From: JBMNEH01 sp050948665
GTDB taxonomy: Bacteria > Bacillota > Clostridia > Christensenellales > UMGS416
Direction of reading: 5' to 3'
DNA length: 64,000 bases
Assembly: GCA_050948665.1 (NCBI GenBank)
Contig: JBMNEH010000001.1
Location: forward strand, 1,054,001-1,118,000
The first letter of the stretch is position 1, and each line of letters opens with the position of its first letter. Both the position numbers and the translations under genes were made by a program. This document shows, in pieces, positions 7,767 through 15,934 of the stretch. Below the pieces are notes generated by a model. That model was not told the origin of the DNA and searched no databases. It saw only the letters and a list, made by a program, of their open reading frames with translations.

Positions 7767-9413
7767 TTACTTCCTCTTTCCGGCAGCCTTTGCCTGTTTC
7801 TTTTCGCGCTTTGCCTGATATCTGGCCTCTTCTTCCGCAAAGGAAAGACCCTTCCTTTCGCAGAACGCCCGCAACTCCGAGAGCCTGTTTTGTTCCGCCT
7901 CAGCGGCCTGCTGCGCGCGCTCGATCCTCTCCGCCTCCTCGGGATCGATCCAAACACCGCCGGCGGCTTCCACGGATGCCTTTTTGCGTGCCAGGATCGC
8001 CGCCTGCTTTGCGGGGAGCTCTTTTTCCACGTTAAGGAATCGCAGAAAAAGCGCTACAACCAGGCTGACGATCACATCCAGACCGAGAAAGCAGAAGATG
8101 ATCACGCTCTGCACCCTGTCTGACTGGACGGCGATCAACGCGCCGGCGGCGTCGTAATAGGGTTTGACATAATCCGCTGAGGAAAGCAGCCCGTTGAAAA
8201 TACCCGTACAGACCCCGATCATAGCCACTGCGATGGTATTGAATATGCTCATGGCCAGACCGTCGCAGCGAAAGCCTTTCTTCCATTCCAGATGGTCCAA
8301 CACGTCTGCAAACAACGCCATAAAAATATACGCTCCGGGGAGACTGCCCAGATTTTTGATGAACTGTCCTATTAAGACAACGACCATGTTTTTAGGCGAG
8401 AGCATGCAAATCGCGCTCCCGATCGCCACCAGTATCAATCCCGCAGCGGTGACATTCCGCTTGCCGAACTTTTTAGCGAGAGGCCAGACCAGAAAGAGAC
8501 CTATCCCCATCGGCAAGCCGCCGATGACGGAGAGCAGTGTCATGGTGATCCCATCGTTATAGGTGCCCAGAACATAGTTGCAGTAGTATATACCGGAAAG
8601 GTTTTTCAATCCCGTAGCCAAGGTGGTGAGAAGAAAATACCCAAAAAGGATCAGCATGTATTTATCGCTCGATACTGCTTTGATCCGTTCTCGAAATGAC
8701 ACGGATTTTTCCTCAGATCCCGTTTTTTCTTCCGAGATACGTTCTTTTGTAAAGTAATATTCCAGGAGCGTCGCCGGCAAAGCGATGATCGAGATGATTG
8801 ACATAACCAGTATCCAGCGCGATTTGTCCAAGCCCCACCAGGGGCTGATCACCATCGGGAACAGCAGCGCGCATATGATGCCCGACATCATGATCGCGGC
8901 AACCTGATTAAATACGGACAAGGAGCCGCGCTGTGTGGAATTTCGCGTGGACAGCGGAACCATCAGGCCGTGGCTCATGTTGAAGATAGTGTAGGCAAAT
9001 GAATAAAACAGGTTGTAGGACAGTATCACCCAAATAGCCTGTATGTTCTCGCTTGCCTGCGGTACGGTGAAAAGCAGGATGCCGGTAACGGTGAGAAGAG
9101 GCGCGGAGATCAGTAGCCAGGGACGCGCTTTGCCCTGAGAGGATTTGGTACGGTCAATGATATAGCCCATCACGATATTTGTGATCGCATCGATGATTTT
9201 GGAAACGATCGGGAACACCACAAGGAAGGCGCCGCCCCAGATTCCTGTGAGCCCGAGCACGTCCGTGTAATACACATTGAGATAGGTGCCGAGCACCGCA
9301 TTCAACAGCAGCGCTCCGGCGGGTCCCAGCAGGTACCCCAGCCATTTTTCTCTGCCGCTGACATTATTCGTGGTTATCCGGCTTCTCAAGCCGGGGCGAT
9401 TGAAGAACTTCAT
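7767..9413 (-). CDS. GPH-family sugar transporter with long basic C-terminal tail
   Basis: A 548-residue MFS-fold protein with about twelve membrane segments. The region FPIVSKIIDAITNIVMGYII followed by DRTKS is the GPH signature, with KARPWLL in the next loop as in many Clostridia members. The last 70 residues form a charged, predicted helical cytoplasmic tail (IDPEEAERIERAQQAAEAEQ, then a Lys-rich end). GGAGG lies eight bases before the ATG. It is the first gene of the glycoside locus, one base before the GH78 gene, so it probably imports rhamnosides. A TetR regulator is divergent from it. Confidence 0.9.
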   Translation of the reverse strand: MKFFNRPGLRSRITTNNVSGREKWLGYLLGPAGALLLNAVLGTYLNVYYTDVLGLTGIWGGAFLVVFPIVSKIIDAITNIVMGYIIDRTKSSQGKARPWLLISAPLLTVTGILLFTVPQASENIQAIWVILSYNLFYSFAYTIFNMSHGLMVPLSTRNSTQRGSLSVFNQVAAIMMSGIICALLFPMVISPWWGLDKSRWILVMSIISIIALPATLLEYYFTKERISEEKTGSEEKSVSFRERIKAVSSDKYMLILFGYFLLTTLATGLKNLSGIYYCNYVLGTYNDGITMTLLSVIGGLPMGIGLFLVWPLAKKFGKRNVTAAGLILVAIGSAICMLSPKNMVVVLIGQFIKNLGSLPGAYIFMALFADVLDHLEWKKGFRCDGLAMSIFNTIAVAMIGVCTGIFNGLLSSADYVKPYYDAAGALIAVQSDRVQSVIIFCFLGLDVIVSLVVALFLRFLNVEKELPAKQAAILARKKASVEAAGGVWIDPEEAERIERAQQAAEAEQNRLSELRAFCERKGLSFAEEEARYQAKREKKQAKAAGKRK

Positions 9414-9494
9414 CCTGTTTCCTCCGGTACGATGATGTGTTGCGCCGCTATACGCGAGCCGCCCTGTAAAATGCGCGCAGTTTTACCGATTCTA

Positions 9495-9524
9495 TTGACG
9501 TTCAGGCGTCTTTGCCACTATACT
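9495..9524 (+). promoter_or_regulatory. Sigma-A type promoter for the TetR regulator
   Basis: TTGACG (9495-9500) and TATACT (9519-9524) are separated by 18 bases. The gene start at 9586 is 62 bases further on. The divergent transporter shares this intergenic region; I could not pick a convincing promoter for it or a clear palindromic operator. Confidence 0.65.
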
Positions 9525-9585
9525 ATCAACACAGTGTGGTTTTTACAAACACCAGTTGCATCAGATTTGCCCGGAGTTCGACAGA

Positions 9586-10164
9586 ATGAAAGGAAGTGCC
9601 GAAAGCTTGACAAAAAAAACCGAGAATCAACGCGTTCGTCTGACAAAACGGCTGCTCAGGGAAAGCCTGCTTGCCTGTATGGAGCAAAAACCCATCGAAC
9701 GCATCAGCGTAAAGGAAATTTGCGAAAGGGCGGAGTTAAATCGATCGACATTCTATCTGCATTACGGGAACGAATATGACCTTTTGGGAGAGATGGAGGA
9801 GGAAGCGATTGGCGAAACGCGGCTCCGCTTGCAGAATGTCGGTCCCGATGTCGGTACGAAGCAGCATATCTGCGCCTTTTTGCAGTATATCAGGGAAAAC
9901 GGCACGCTCTTCCGTGTACTGCTGTGCCAGAAAGACCGAGATTCTTTTCGCAACCGTTTTGTGAAAGAATCTCTGCTCTTTGTGAAGCCCGGGATCGTTT
10001 TTACACTGGAGGAACCGCAGCGAAAATATGTGTATGCCTTTTTGCTGCACGGCTCGCTCTCCGTGATCTGCACATGGGTGGAATCCGGCTTTGATCTGCC
10101 GCCGGAACAGGTTGCCGAGATGATATTTGATCTGTCCGACCGTTCACTGCTGGTATATCGATAA
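9586..10164 (+). CDS. TetR/AcrR family transcriptional regulator
   Basis: A 192-residue repressor-type protein. The N-terminal helix-turn-helix reads RLTKRLLRESLLACM, then ISVKEICERAELNRSTFYLH (about residues 39-58), which is the TetR recognition pattern ending in F-Y-x-H-Y/F. The C-terminal half is a predicted helical ligand or dimer domain of the kind seen in the TetR_C_7/DhaS-like group. The ATG at 9586 has CCGGAG nine bases upstream; an in-frame TTG at 9556 lacks this. The divergent position makes it the likely regulator of the rhamnosidase/transporter locus, by inference from neighbourhood only. Confidence 0.85.
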   Translation: MKGSAESLTKKTENQRVRLTKRLLRESLLACMEQKPIERISVKEICERAELNRSTFYLHYGNEYDLLGEMEEEAIGETRLRLQNVGPDVGTKQHICAFLQYIRENGTLFRVLLCQKDRDSFRNRFVKESLLFVKPGIVFTLEEPQRKYVYAFLLHGSLSVICTWVESGFDLPPEQVAEMIFDLSDRSLLVYR

Positions 10165-10165
10165 T

Positions 10166-10186
10166 CCGGCTGCCGCCGGCAGCCGG
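10166..10186 (+). terminator. Possible weak terminator after the TetR gene
   Basis: CCGGCTGCC / GGCAGCCGG is a perfect nine-base stem with a three-base loop starting two bases after the stop. No U-run follows, so it may be a 3'-end stabiliser and not an intrinsic terminator. Confidence 0.4.
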
Positions 10187-10273
10187 GGAACCGTTATTCC
10201 GCGATGGGATCACTCAGTCACGGCGGACAAGCGCCGCGCCTTGGGAAATACCTGCCGTGTCTTTGCATATTGT

Positions 10274-10305
10274 TAAATAAAAGCTCCGCAGTTTTAATAC
10301 GGAGC
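10274..10305 (-). terminator. Rho-independent terminator after the lactonase gene
   Basis: Read on the minus strand, GCTCCG / CGGAGC closes an 11-base loop and is followed by TTTTATTTAAC. It lies just downstream of the stop at 10313. Confidence 0.7.
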
Positions 10306-10312
10306 GCTGTTA

Positions 10313-11350
10313 TCAGTTCTTAGAGAACAGGATGCAGGTGGGGGAGGGAACGGTATAATGGGCGACCGTATCGCCTAAAAGTCCGGTTGCCTTATCGACG
10401 GGAAGCACATCCACCGTGTCTGAACGCTGGTTGGCCACATACAGGTAGTTGCCCCCGGGTTCGAAATCCATATCCCGCGGAAAGTCTCCGCCGCAGTCCG
10501 CCCGCTGGAGCAGGGTGAGCAGACCGCCTTCCCCGATGGCGTATACCGCGATGGAATTGTGCCCTCGGTTGGAACAGTAGAGGAACCGACCGTCCCCGCT
10601 GCACCGTACCGCGGCGCTGCCGTTATGGGCCGTAAAATCCTCAGGAAGGAGGGAGAGCGTCTGCCGCAGTGTCAAAGCGCCGGTATCAGGATCCCAAAGG
10701 AATGTATTCACACGGGAGCCCAGCTCATCCAACAGGTAAGCGCAGCCGTTCGCCGGGTGGAAGAGCATATGACGGGGACCTTTCCCCTCCTCCAGCTGCA
10801 GGGTCAGGCTATGATCCAGCATTATCGTTCGGGAAAAGGGTTCCCATCGGTAGCACAACAGCTTATCCAATCCCAGATCGCAGACCCAGATCCGCTTCTC
10901 GTCGGGGGAGAACACGGCGCAGTGAGCATGGGGGCCGAATCTTCCCCCGGCGGGGTGGCATACAAGGGCGGACAGCGGCTGTATCACACCGTCTTCCCGG
11001 AGAGGCAGCACGGACACCGTTCCGTCCCCGTAATTCGCCGAAAGCAGTACGCCGGCTGCCCGGTCGCAGGCCACATGACAGGGGCCCTTGCCCAGCACGG
11101 GCTGCCGGCTGATCTCCGTAAGGGCATTGTTACTGCCGACCGCGTAGGAGACAACGGCGGCGTTGTCCATGGTTTCCGATACAGAGAACAGTTTTCTCCC
11201 GTCATGGGACAGTATGATGTAGGAGGGGTTTGTGACTGTCTGACAAAGCGCGGGTTCCCCGTTACCCGGCGCGCCGGTACAGGGCAGGGCGTAGATACCC
11301 TTCCCGGGGTCATTGGACGAGGTTCCGATCCATAACATAGTGGATTCCAT
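10313..11350 (-). CDS. Lactonase family protein (YbhE-type 6-phosphogluconolactonase fold)
   Basis: A 345-residue seven-bladed beta-propeller of the lactonase_7 family (E. coli Pgl/YbhE). Signatures include NPSYIILSHDGRKLFSVSE, GKGPCHVACD, GPHAHCAVFSPDEKRIWVCD, GKGPRHMLFHP, DGRFLYCSNRGHNSI and FPRDMDFEPGGNYLYVANQ, one per blade. Characterised members hydrolyse 6-phosphogluconolactone; many others may act on different sugar lactones. Two starts are possible, ATG at 11350 (GGCGG seven bases before) or ATG at 11338. It has its own terminator and faces the TetR gene tail to tail. The nearby oxidoreductase gene (14678-15934) could make a lactone substrate, but nothing links them directly. Confidence 0.85.
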   Translation of the reverse strand: MESTMLWIGTSSNDPGKGIYALPCTGAPGNGEPALCQTVTNPSYIILSHDGRKLFSVSETMDNAAVVSYAVGSNNALTEISRQPVLGKGPCHVACDRAAGVLLSANYGDGTVSVLPLREDGVIQPLSALVCHPAGGRFGPHAHCAVFSPDEKRIWVCDLGLDKLLCYRWEPFSRTIMLDHSLTLQLEEGKGPRHMLFHPANGCAYLLDELGSRVNTFLWDPDTGALTLRQTLSLLPEDFTAHNGSAAVRCSGDGRFLYCSNRGHNSIAVYAIGEGGLLTLLQRADCGGDFPRDMDFEPGGNYLYVANQRSDTVDVLPVDKATGLLGDTVAHYTVPSPTCILFSKN

Positions 11351-11535
11351 TCCTTCACCGCCTTTCGGATACAGTATACCACGGCTCCTTCTATTTTAAC
11401 AGGCAATAAAGCTGCCGGCATACGGATTGCGCAGCCTATGACGCTGCGACCGCCTCCTGACAGAGAACAAACCGCGGCGCAATGCACGCGGACGGAAAAC
11501 GCGCAAGGGCTGCCGCCCGTCATACATCGGCCGCC

Positions 11536-11564
11536 TTGCATCTGCCGGGCGATTCATGTAAAAT
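11536..11564 (+). promoter_or_regulatory. Sigma-A type promoter for the RpiR-BaiN-PfkB unit
   Basis: TTGCAT (11536-11541) and TAAAAT (11559-11564) with a 17-base spacer, 32 bases before the RpiR start. Confidence 0.7.
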
Positions 11565-11596
11565 AGGAACACCGAGGAAAACGGAGGGAGATCTTT

Positions 11597-12469
11597 ATGG
11601 GAACCGAAAAGGGGCCTGAGTTTATAGAAAAAATACAGAGGGCTTTGCCGGATATGAGCCGGAGTCAGCGGCGTATTTCCCGCTTTTTGCTGGAGGAGTA
11701 TGAAAAGGCGGCGTTTATGACGGCCGCGAAGCTGGCTGAACAGACCAATGTAAGCGAATCAACGGTGGTGCGATTCGCCGCGGCGCTGGGTTACGCGGGG
11801 TATCCCGCATTACAGCGGGAGCTGCAGCAGGCGGTACGGCACCGAATGAAGCCGCTGCAGCGCATGGAAACGGAAGCGCCGGGGTCATCCGGCGACATCA
11901 TGCGTTCTGTGATGAGAGCGGAGGAGAAGAATATTCGCAGGACCATGGAGAATATGGACGAGACGGATTTCAACCGGATGGCGGAGGCGATCTGCGCCGC
12001 TAACAGTATTTATATCATGGGGCTCAGGGCATCCGCGCCGGTAGCTCAATTTCTCGGGTATTATCTGCAGTTTCTGTTTCCTGCCGTGAATATTGTGACC
12101 TCAGGCATTCATGATACCCTGGAACAGCTTGTCCATATCCGCGCCGGGGACCTGCTGATCGGCATAGGATTTCCCCGGTATTCCCGAAGGACGGTGGAGG
12201 GACTGCGTTTCGCGGCGGGAAAAGGAGCGCGGGTGGCCTGCATTACCGATTCGCCTCATTCCCCTCTTGCGGAGGCGGCGGAGCTGCGGCTGTTCGCCCG
12301 GTGCGATATATCCTCTTTCGCGGACTCCCTTGTGGCGCCGATGGCGCTGGCGGACGCGCTGCTCGCGGCGGTCGGCTGGAGGAATCCGGAAAAGACCCGG
12401 GAAAGCCTGGAGGAGCTGGAGACGCTGTGGACTTCATACAATATCTATTCCGCAAAAGACAATGGATAG
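11597..12469 (+). CDS. MurR/RpiR family regulator with SIS domain
   Basis: A 290-residue regulator. The N-terminal RpiR helix-turn-helix (about residues 1-80) carries MSRSQRRISRFLL, then TAAKLAEQTNVSESTVVRFA and LGYAGYPALQREL, the standard pattern. Residues from about 130 form a SIS sugar-phosphate-binding domain (ANSIYIMGLRAS, DLLIGIGFPRYSRRTVEGL). Such proteins sense phosphosugars and control sugar catabolic genes. GGAGG lies upstream of the ATG. Its stop overlaps the start of the flavoprotein gene by eight bases, so the regulator is transcribed with a flavoprotein and a PfkB kinase; the kinase product or substrate is a plausible ligand, which is inference. Confidence 0.9.
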   Translation: MGTEKGPEFIEKIQRALPDMSRSQRRISRFLLEEYEKAAFMTAAKLAEQTNVSESTVVRFAAALGYAGYPALQRELQQAVRHRMKPLQRMETEAPGSSGDIMRSVMRAEEKNIRRTMENMDETDFNRMAEAICAANSIYIMGLRASAPVAQFLGYYLQFLFPAVNIVTSGIHDTLEQLVHIRAGDLLIGIGFPRYSRRTVEGLRFAAGKGARVACITDSPHSPLAEAAELRLFARCDISSFADSLVAPMALADALLAAVGWRNPEKTRESLEELETLWTSYNIYSAKDNG

Positions 12470-13703
12470 GGTGATCGTGGTGGGCGCCGGGGCATCCGGC
12501 ATGATGGCGGCGTTGACGGCCGCCCGGCAGGGGGCGCGGGTGTCCCTGCTGGACCACAACGAAAAATGCGGCAAAAAGCTGTACATCACCGGAAAGGGCC
12601 GCTGCAACCTGACAAACGCCGGCACCGCCCAGGACTATATGGATAACATTCCGGGAGACGGCCGTTTTCTGTACAGCGCGCTGGATCAGCTGGACGCCGC
12701 CGGGCTTATGGCGATGGTGGAATCCATGGGCGTGCCGCTGACGGTGGAACGGGGAAGAAGAGTCTTCCCGGCGTCCATGAAAAGCGGCGACGTCAACAGG
12801 GCCTTTGAGAGGGCGCTGCGCGCATCGGATGTGAAGATATGTTTGGGCTGCGGCGTAAAGGCGCTGCTGACGCAGGACGGCCGCATCCTTGGCGTAATGA
12901 CGGAGGACGGGCAGCGGATGGACGCGGACGCCGTGATACTTGCTACCGGCGGATTGTCCTATCCCGCGACCGGTTCCACCGGCGCGGGCCACCGCATGGC
13001 GGAGGCGGCGGGGCATACGATACGGCCCTGCCGGCCGGGGCTGGTTCCCCTGGAGACCTCGGATACATGGATACCGCCTTTGGCCGGTATTACGCTGAAG
13101 AACGTAACGCTCTCCGCCGCGAAAAACGGAAGGAAGTTCTTCGCGCAGCAGGGCGAGATGCTGCTGACCCACTTTGGCATATCCGGCCCGTTGGTGCTGA
13201 CACTGTCCTCCCTGCTGCCGGAAGGCGGGTTTGAGCAGATCGGCCTGTGGGTCGACACAAAGCCCGCGATCCCCGAGGAGGAGTTGAGAGAGCGCATTCT
13301 GCGGAAGATCGGGGAGAACCCGAAGCAAGCCGCGCCGAAGGCATTCGGGGATCTGCTGCCGGTCCGGCTTCTCCGCGCGGTGCTGTGTGTGGCAGGGATC
13401 CCCCCGGAAACAACCGCGGGACAATTGACCCAACCGCAAAGGGAGAGCCTTCGCCGCACATTGAAAGCATTGCCCATCCATCCGACCGGTACAAGGGGCT
13501 GGGAGGAAGCCGTCATTACCCGGGGAGGGGTCAGCCTGCGGGAGGTGGATCCGCGCACCATGGCCTCCAAAATCATAGAAGGCCTCTATATCGTCGGTGA
13601 ATTGCTGGATCTGGACGCCTTTACCGGCGGTTATAATCTGCAAATCGCATTTTCGACAGGGTTCGCCGGGGGTATGGCGGCAGCCCGGAGGGGAGGAACA
13701 TGA
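12462..13703 (+). CDS. BaiN/RdsA family NAD(P)/FAD-dependent oxidoreductase (HI0933-like)
   Basis: A 413-residue flavoprotein. The N-terminal Rossmann fold begins VIVVGAGASGMMAA, followed by CGKKLYITGKGRCNLTN (about residues 37-53), a signature of the HI0933/YhiN/BaiN family. DADAVILATGGLSYPATGST and the C-terminal GGYNLQIAFSTG complete the two-part FAD site. Family members include BaiN, proposed in bile acid 7-dehydroxylation, but most are uncharacterised, so no substrate is assigned. The gene starts inside the RpiR stop region (eight-base overlap) with no obvious ribosome-binding site of its own, which suggests translational coupling. It ends in an ATGA overlap with the kinase gene. Confidence 0.88.
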   Translation: MDRVIVVGAGASGMMAALTAARQGARVSLLDHNEKCGKKLYITGKGRCNLTNAGTAQDYMDNIPGDGRFLYSALDQLDAAGLMAMVESMGVPLTVERGRRVFPASMKSGDVNRAFERALRASDVKICLGCGVKALLTQDGRILGVMTEDGQRMDADAVILATGGLSYPATGSTGAGHRMAEAAGHTIRPCRPGLVPLETSDTWIPPLAGITLKNVTLSAAKNGRKFFAQQGEMLLTHFGISGPLVLTLSSLLPEGGFEQIGLWVDTKPAIPEEELRERILRKIGENPKQAAPKAFGDLLPVRLLRAVLCVAGIPPETTAGQLTQPQRESLRRTLKALPIHPTGTRGWEEAVITRGGVSLREVDPRTMASKIIEGLYIVGELLDLDAFTGGYNLQIAFSTGFAGGMAAARRGGT

Positions 13704-14635
13704 TCACCGCCGTATGTATGAATCCCTGTGTGGATAAGACAGTAACCATCCCCGCCTTTCATTACGGCGGTATGAACCGGATACAGACGATGCGGCAGGA
13801 CGGCTCGGGAAAGGGCGTCAATGTGGCATTGGCGCTGGATCAAATCGGTGTCCCCTCCGCCTGCATCGGTATTTTGGGGAGCAGGCATGAAGCCGTCACC
13901 CAACGTTTTGCCGGAACACGCTGCGTATGTGACTGGATCCCGGCGGCCCGTCCTCTTCGGATCAACACCAAGATACTGGATACCTCCCGGAATATTGTCA
14001 CCGAGCTGAATGAGCCCGGCGCGCCGGCGGACGCGGAGACGTTGGAAAAAACCTCGGCGCTGATACGGGATTGGGGAGAGCGCAGCAGGTATATGGTTTT
14101 TACCGGCAGCACGCCTCCGGGATGCCCTCCGGAGTATTACCGTGACCGTATACTGGAACTGCGCAAAACCGCGTCCGACTGCCGCTGTGTGCTGGACGCG
14201 GAAGGAGAGCGGCTGCGGCTTGGACTGGAGGCGGCCCCGTTCATGATCAAGCCGAACCGTTACGAGCTTGAACTGCTGACAGGAAAACCCGCGGAGACAT
14301 TGGAGGATGTCGTGGGAGCGGCGGAATCTCTGCTCAAGAGGGGCGTTGCCTATGCCGCGATATCCCTGGGGGGAGACGGCGCCTGTCTGGCTACCGAAAG
14401 AGGGGTATGGTACACGCCGGCGATGCGGGTGGAAGTAAGATCCACCGTGGGCGCCGGGGATTCCATGGTGGCGGGTATGCTCCGGGCGCTCTCCCTGGGG
14501 CTGGAGGACGGGGAGGTGCTGCGGCACGGCACGGCCGCCGCCGCCTCCAGCGTGACAACGGAGGGCACACGGCTGATCCATCCGGAAAGATACCGCCGAT
14601 ATATCGAAGAGGCGGAACTGCAAAGGATAGGATAA
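13700..14635 (+). CDS. PfkB family hexose-phosphate kinase (1-phosphofructokinase/tagatose-6-phosphate kinase type)
   Basis: A 311-residue ribokinase-fold enzyme of the FruK/LacC/PfkB branch. It starts MITAVCMNPCVDKTVTIP as FruK/LacC do (T-x-N-P-A/C-x-D), with GSGKGVNVALAL near residue 35, PGCPPEYY in the lid, KPNRYELELLTG near residue 185 and the catalytic GAGDSMVAGML near residue 252, where the aspartate is the base. It phosphorylates the C1 or C6 hydroxyl of a fructose or tagatose phosphate in glycolysis-like pathways. It is the last gene of the RpiR unit and overlaps the flavoprotein gene by four bases. No PTS gene is visible, so the source of its sugar phosphate is unclear. Confidence 0.88.
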   Translation: MITAVCMNPCVDKTVTIPAFHYGGMNRIQTMRQDGSGKGVNVALALDQIGVPSACIGILGSRHEAVTQRFAGTRCVCDWIPAARPLRINTKILDTSRNIVTELNEPGAPADAETLEKTSALIRDWGERSRYMVFTGSTPPGCPPEYYRDRILELRKTASDCRCVLDAEGERLRLGLEAAPFMIKPNRYELELLTGKPAETLEDVVGAAESLLKRGVAYAAISLGGDGACLATERGVWYTPAMRVEVRSTVGAGDSMVAGMLRALSLGLEDGEVLRHGTAAAASSVTTEGTRLIHPERYRRYIEEAELQRIG

Positions 14636-14670
14636 AAAAGGAAGCCCGCCCCTGAAAAGGGGCGGGCTTT
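14633..14670. terminator. Bidirectional terminator between the PfkB and GH109-like genes
   Basis: GCCCGCCCC (14644-14652) pairs with GGGGCGGGC (14659-14667) around a six-base loop. The minus strand continues TTCCTTTTTT, a strong U-tract; the plus strand has only CTTTGCC. The genes converge here. Confidence 0.85.
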
Positions 14671-14677
14671 GCCGTAC

Positions 14678-15934
14678 TCAAAAGAAGGAGGGGTAGACGG
14701 CATCCAGCGCGAAGGGACCGGGTACCGCCGGTTCCCGTCCGATCCACCTGCCGTCGGTAAAATCGGGTATGGGCACGGGCATGCTGCCCATGGAGATCGA
14801 CTGCTCGCTGAGGGGGGTGATCGCCATCCAGGAGGCGGTGTCATACACGTCGATAGGCGTGTTCTCTTCCTTTTGCACCGCTTCCAGAAAGGCGCGCAGC
14901 ACAAGGAAATCCATGCCGCCGTGGCCGCCGCGCATGCCGTATTCCAAATATTCCCGCCACAGAGGATGCTCGTATTCCTCCAGATAGGAGTCGAAGGGCT
15001 GCCATTTGCAACGATCCCAACTGTCGGGATCCTCGGGGGAAATGCCCTCAAGGAAGATGCTCCGGTTGTCCTCCATCCAGATGCCCTTCGTGCCCTCGAG
15101 CCTGCCGCCCCGGGAGTAGGGACGGGGAAGGGTACAGTCGTGGACCAGGAAGATGGTTTCCCCCCGGGCGCAGCGGATCATGGTGGTCACCACGTCCCCC
15201 TGACGGAAGCTGCGGGCAGCGAGGGGATCTCCCGGACGATGCTTTTCCAGCCAGGCGCCCATCCCCCGGGCTTTTGAGGCCATGCTAACCAGACTCTCCA
15301 TACGGTTGCCTCGGTTGATATCCAGCCATTTCGCGATGGGACCCAGCTCATGGGTGGGGTAGAGTTCCCCGTTCCTTGAGAGGAAGTTAAGCTGACGGTA
15401 ATGCCTGCTCACATCGCCCATGCCGATCTCATCCCGCAGATCGTGCTGGTAGCCGCCTCCGCAATGGACAAGCTCCCCGAACAGGCCCTGCTTCACCATA
15501 TTGAGCAGCGCCATTTCCTCTCGGTTATAGCAGCAGTTTTCCAGCAGCATACAGGGTTTGCCGGTACGCAGGGAGACGCGTACCAGCTGCCGGCATTCCT
15601 CCAACGAGGAGGCGCCGCCCACCTCCATCGCCGCGTACTTGCCGGCTTCCATCGCCGCTACGGCGATACGGATATGGGAGACCCAGTCAGTCATGATAAT
15701 GACGGCCTCCGCGGCTGCGCGAACAGCCTCCTCATCGCACAGGGTCGCAAGAGGACGGGGACGCCCGCTCTCCTCCACGGCTTTGGCGGCTCTCTCCAGC
15801 CGATCGGGATATTTGTCGCACAGCGCGGATATTTCCACATCGGGCATTTCCAGCAGGGTTTGCAGCTGCCCATAGCCACGGTTGCCCAGGCCGATGACCG
15901 TTATGGGAACAGAACGACCGAATTGTCCTAACAT
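14678..15934 (-). CDS. Gfo/Idh/MocA family oxidoreductase, GH109-like
   Basis: A 418-residue protein with an N-terminal NAD(P)-binding Rossmann fold (VIGLGNRGYG, residues 13-22) and a C-terminal alpha/beta domain. Several stretches resemble the GH109 alpha-N-acetylgalactosaminidase branch of this superfamily: EVGGASSLEECRQLV, MLLENCCYNREEMA, LLNMVKQGLFGELVH and ELYPTHELGPIAKWLDINRG. GH109 enzymes use bound NAD+ to oxidise C3 transiently and cleave the glycoside by elimination. Whether this protein is a glycosidase or a simple sugar dehydrogenase cannot be settled here. Its ATG abuts the stop of the GH172 gene (TAA-ATG with no gap), so the two are coupled. No signal peptide is seen. Confidence 0.8.
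   Translation of the reverse strand: MLGQFGRSVPITVIGLGNRGYGQLQTLLEMPDVEISALCDKYPDRLERAAKAVEESGRPRPLATLCDEEAVRAAAEAVIIMTDWVSHIRIAVAAMEAGKYAAMEVGGASSLEECRQLVRVSLRTGKPCMLLENCCYNREEMALLNMVKQGLFGELVHCGGGYQHDLRDEIGMGDVSRHYRQLNFLSRNGELYPTHELGPIAKWLDINRGNRMESLVSMASKARGMGAWLEKHRPGDPLAARSFRQGDVVTTMIRCARGETIFLVHDCTLPRPYSRGGRLEGTKGIWMEDNRSIFLEGISPEDPDSWDRCKWQPFDSYLEEYEHPLWREYLEYGMRGGHGGMDFLVLRAFLEAVQKEENTPIDVYDTASWMAITPLSEQSISMGSMPVPIPDFTDGRWIGREPAVPGPFALDAVYPSFF

Noticed and set aside
10166..10186. Palindrome after the TetR gene as a TetR operator
   Set aside because: It sits after the stop codon of the TetR gene, away from the divergent promoter region, and looks like a 3'-end hairpin.
12243..13643. 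466-residue minus-strand frame opposite the BaiN-like gene
   Set aside because: The plus strand holds a clear flavoprotein with FAD motifs; the antisense translation has no recognisable domain.
13631..14623. 330-residue minus-strand frame opposite the PfkB gene
   Set aside because: Antisense shadow of a real kinase gene with intact motifs.
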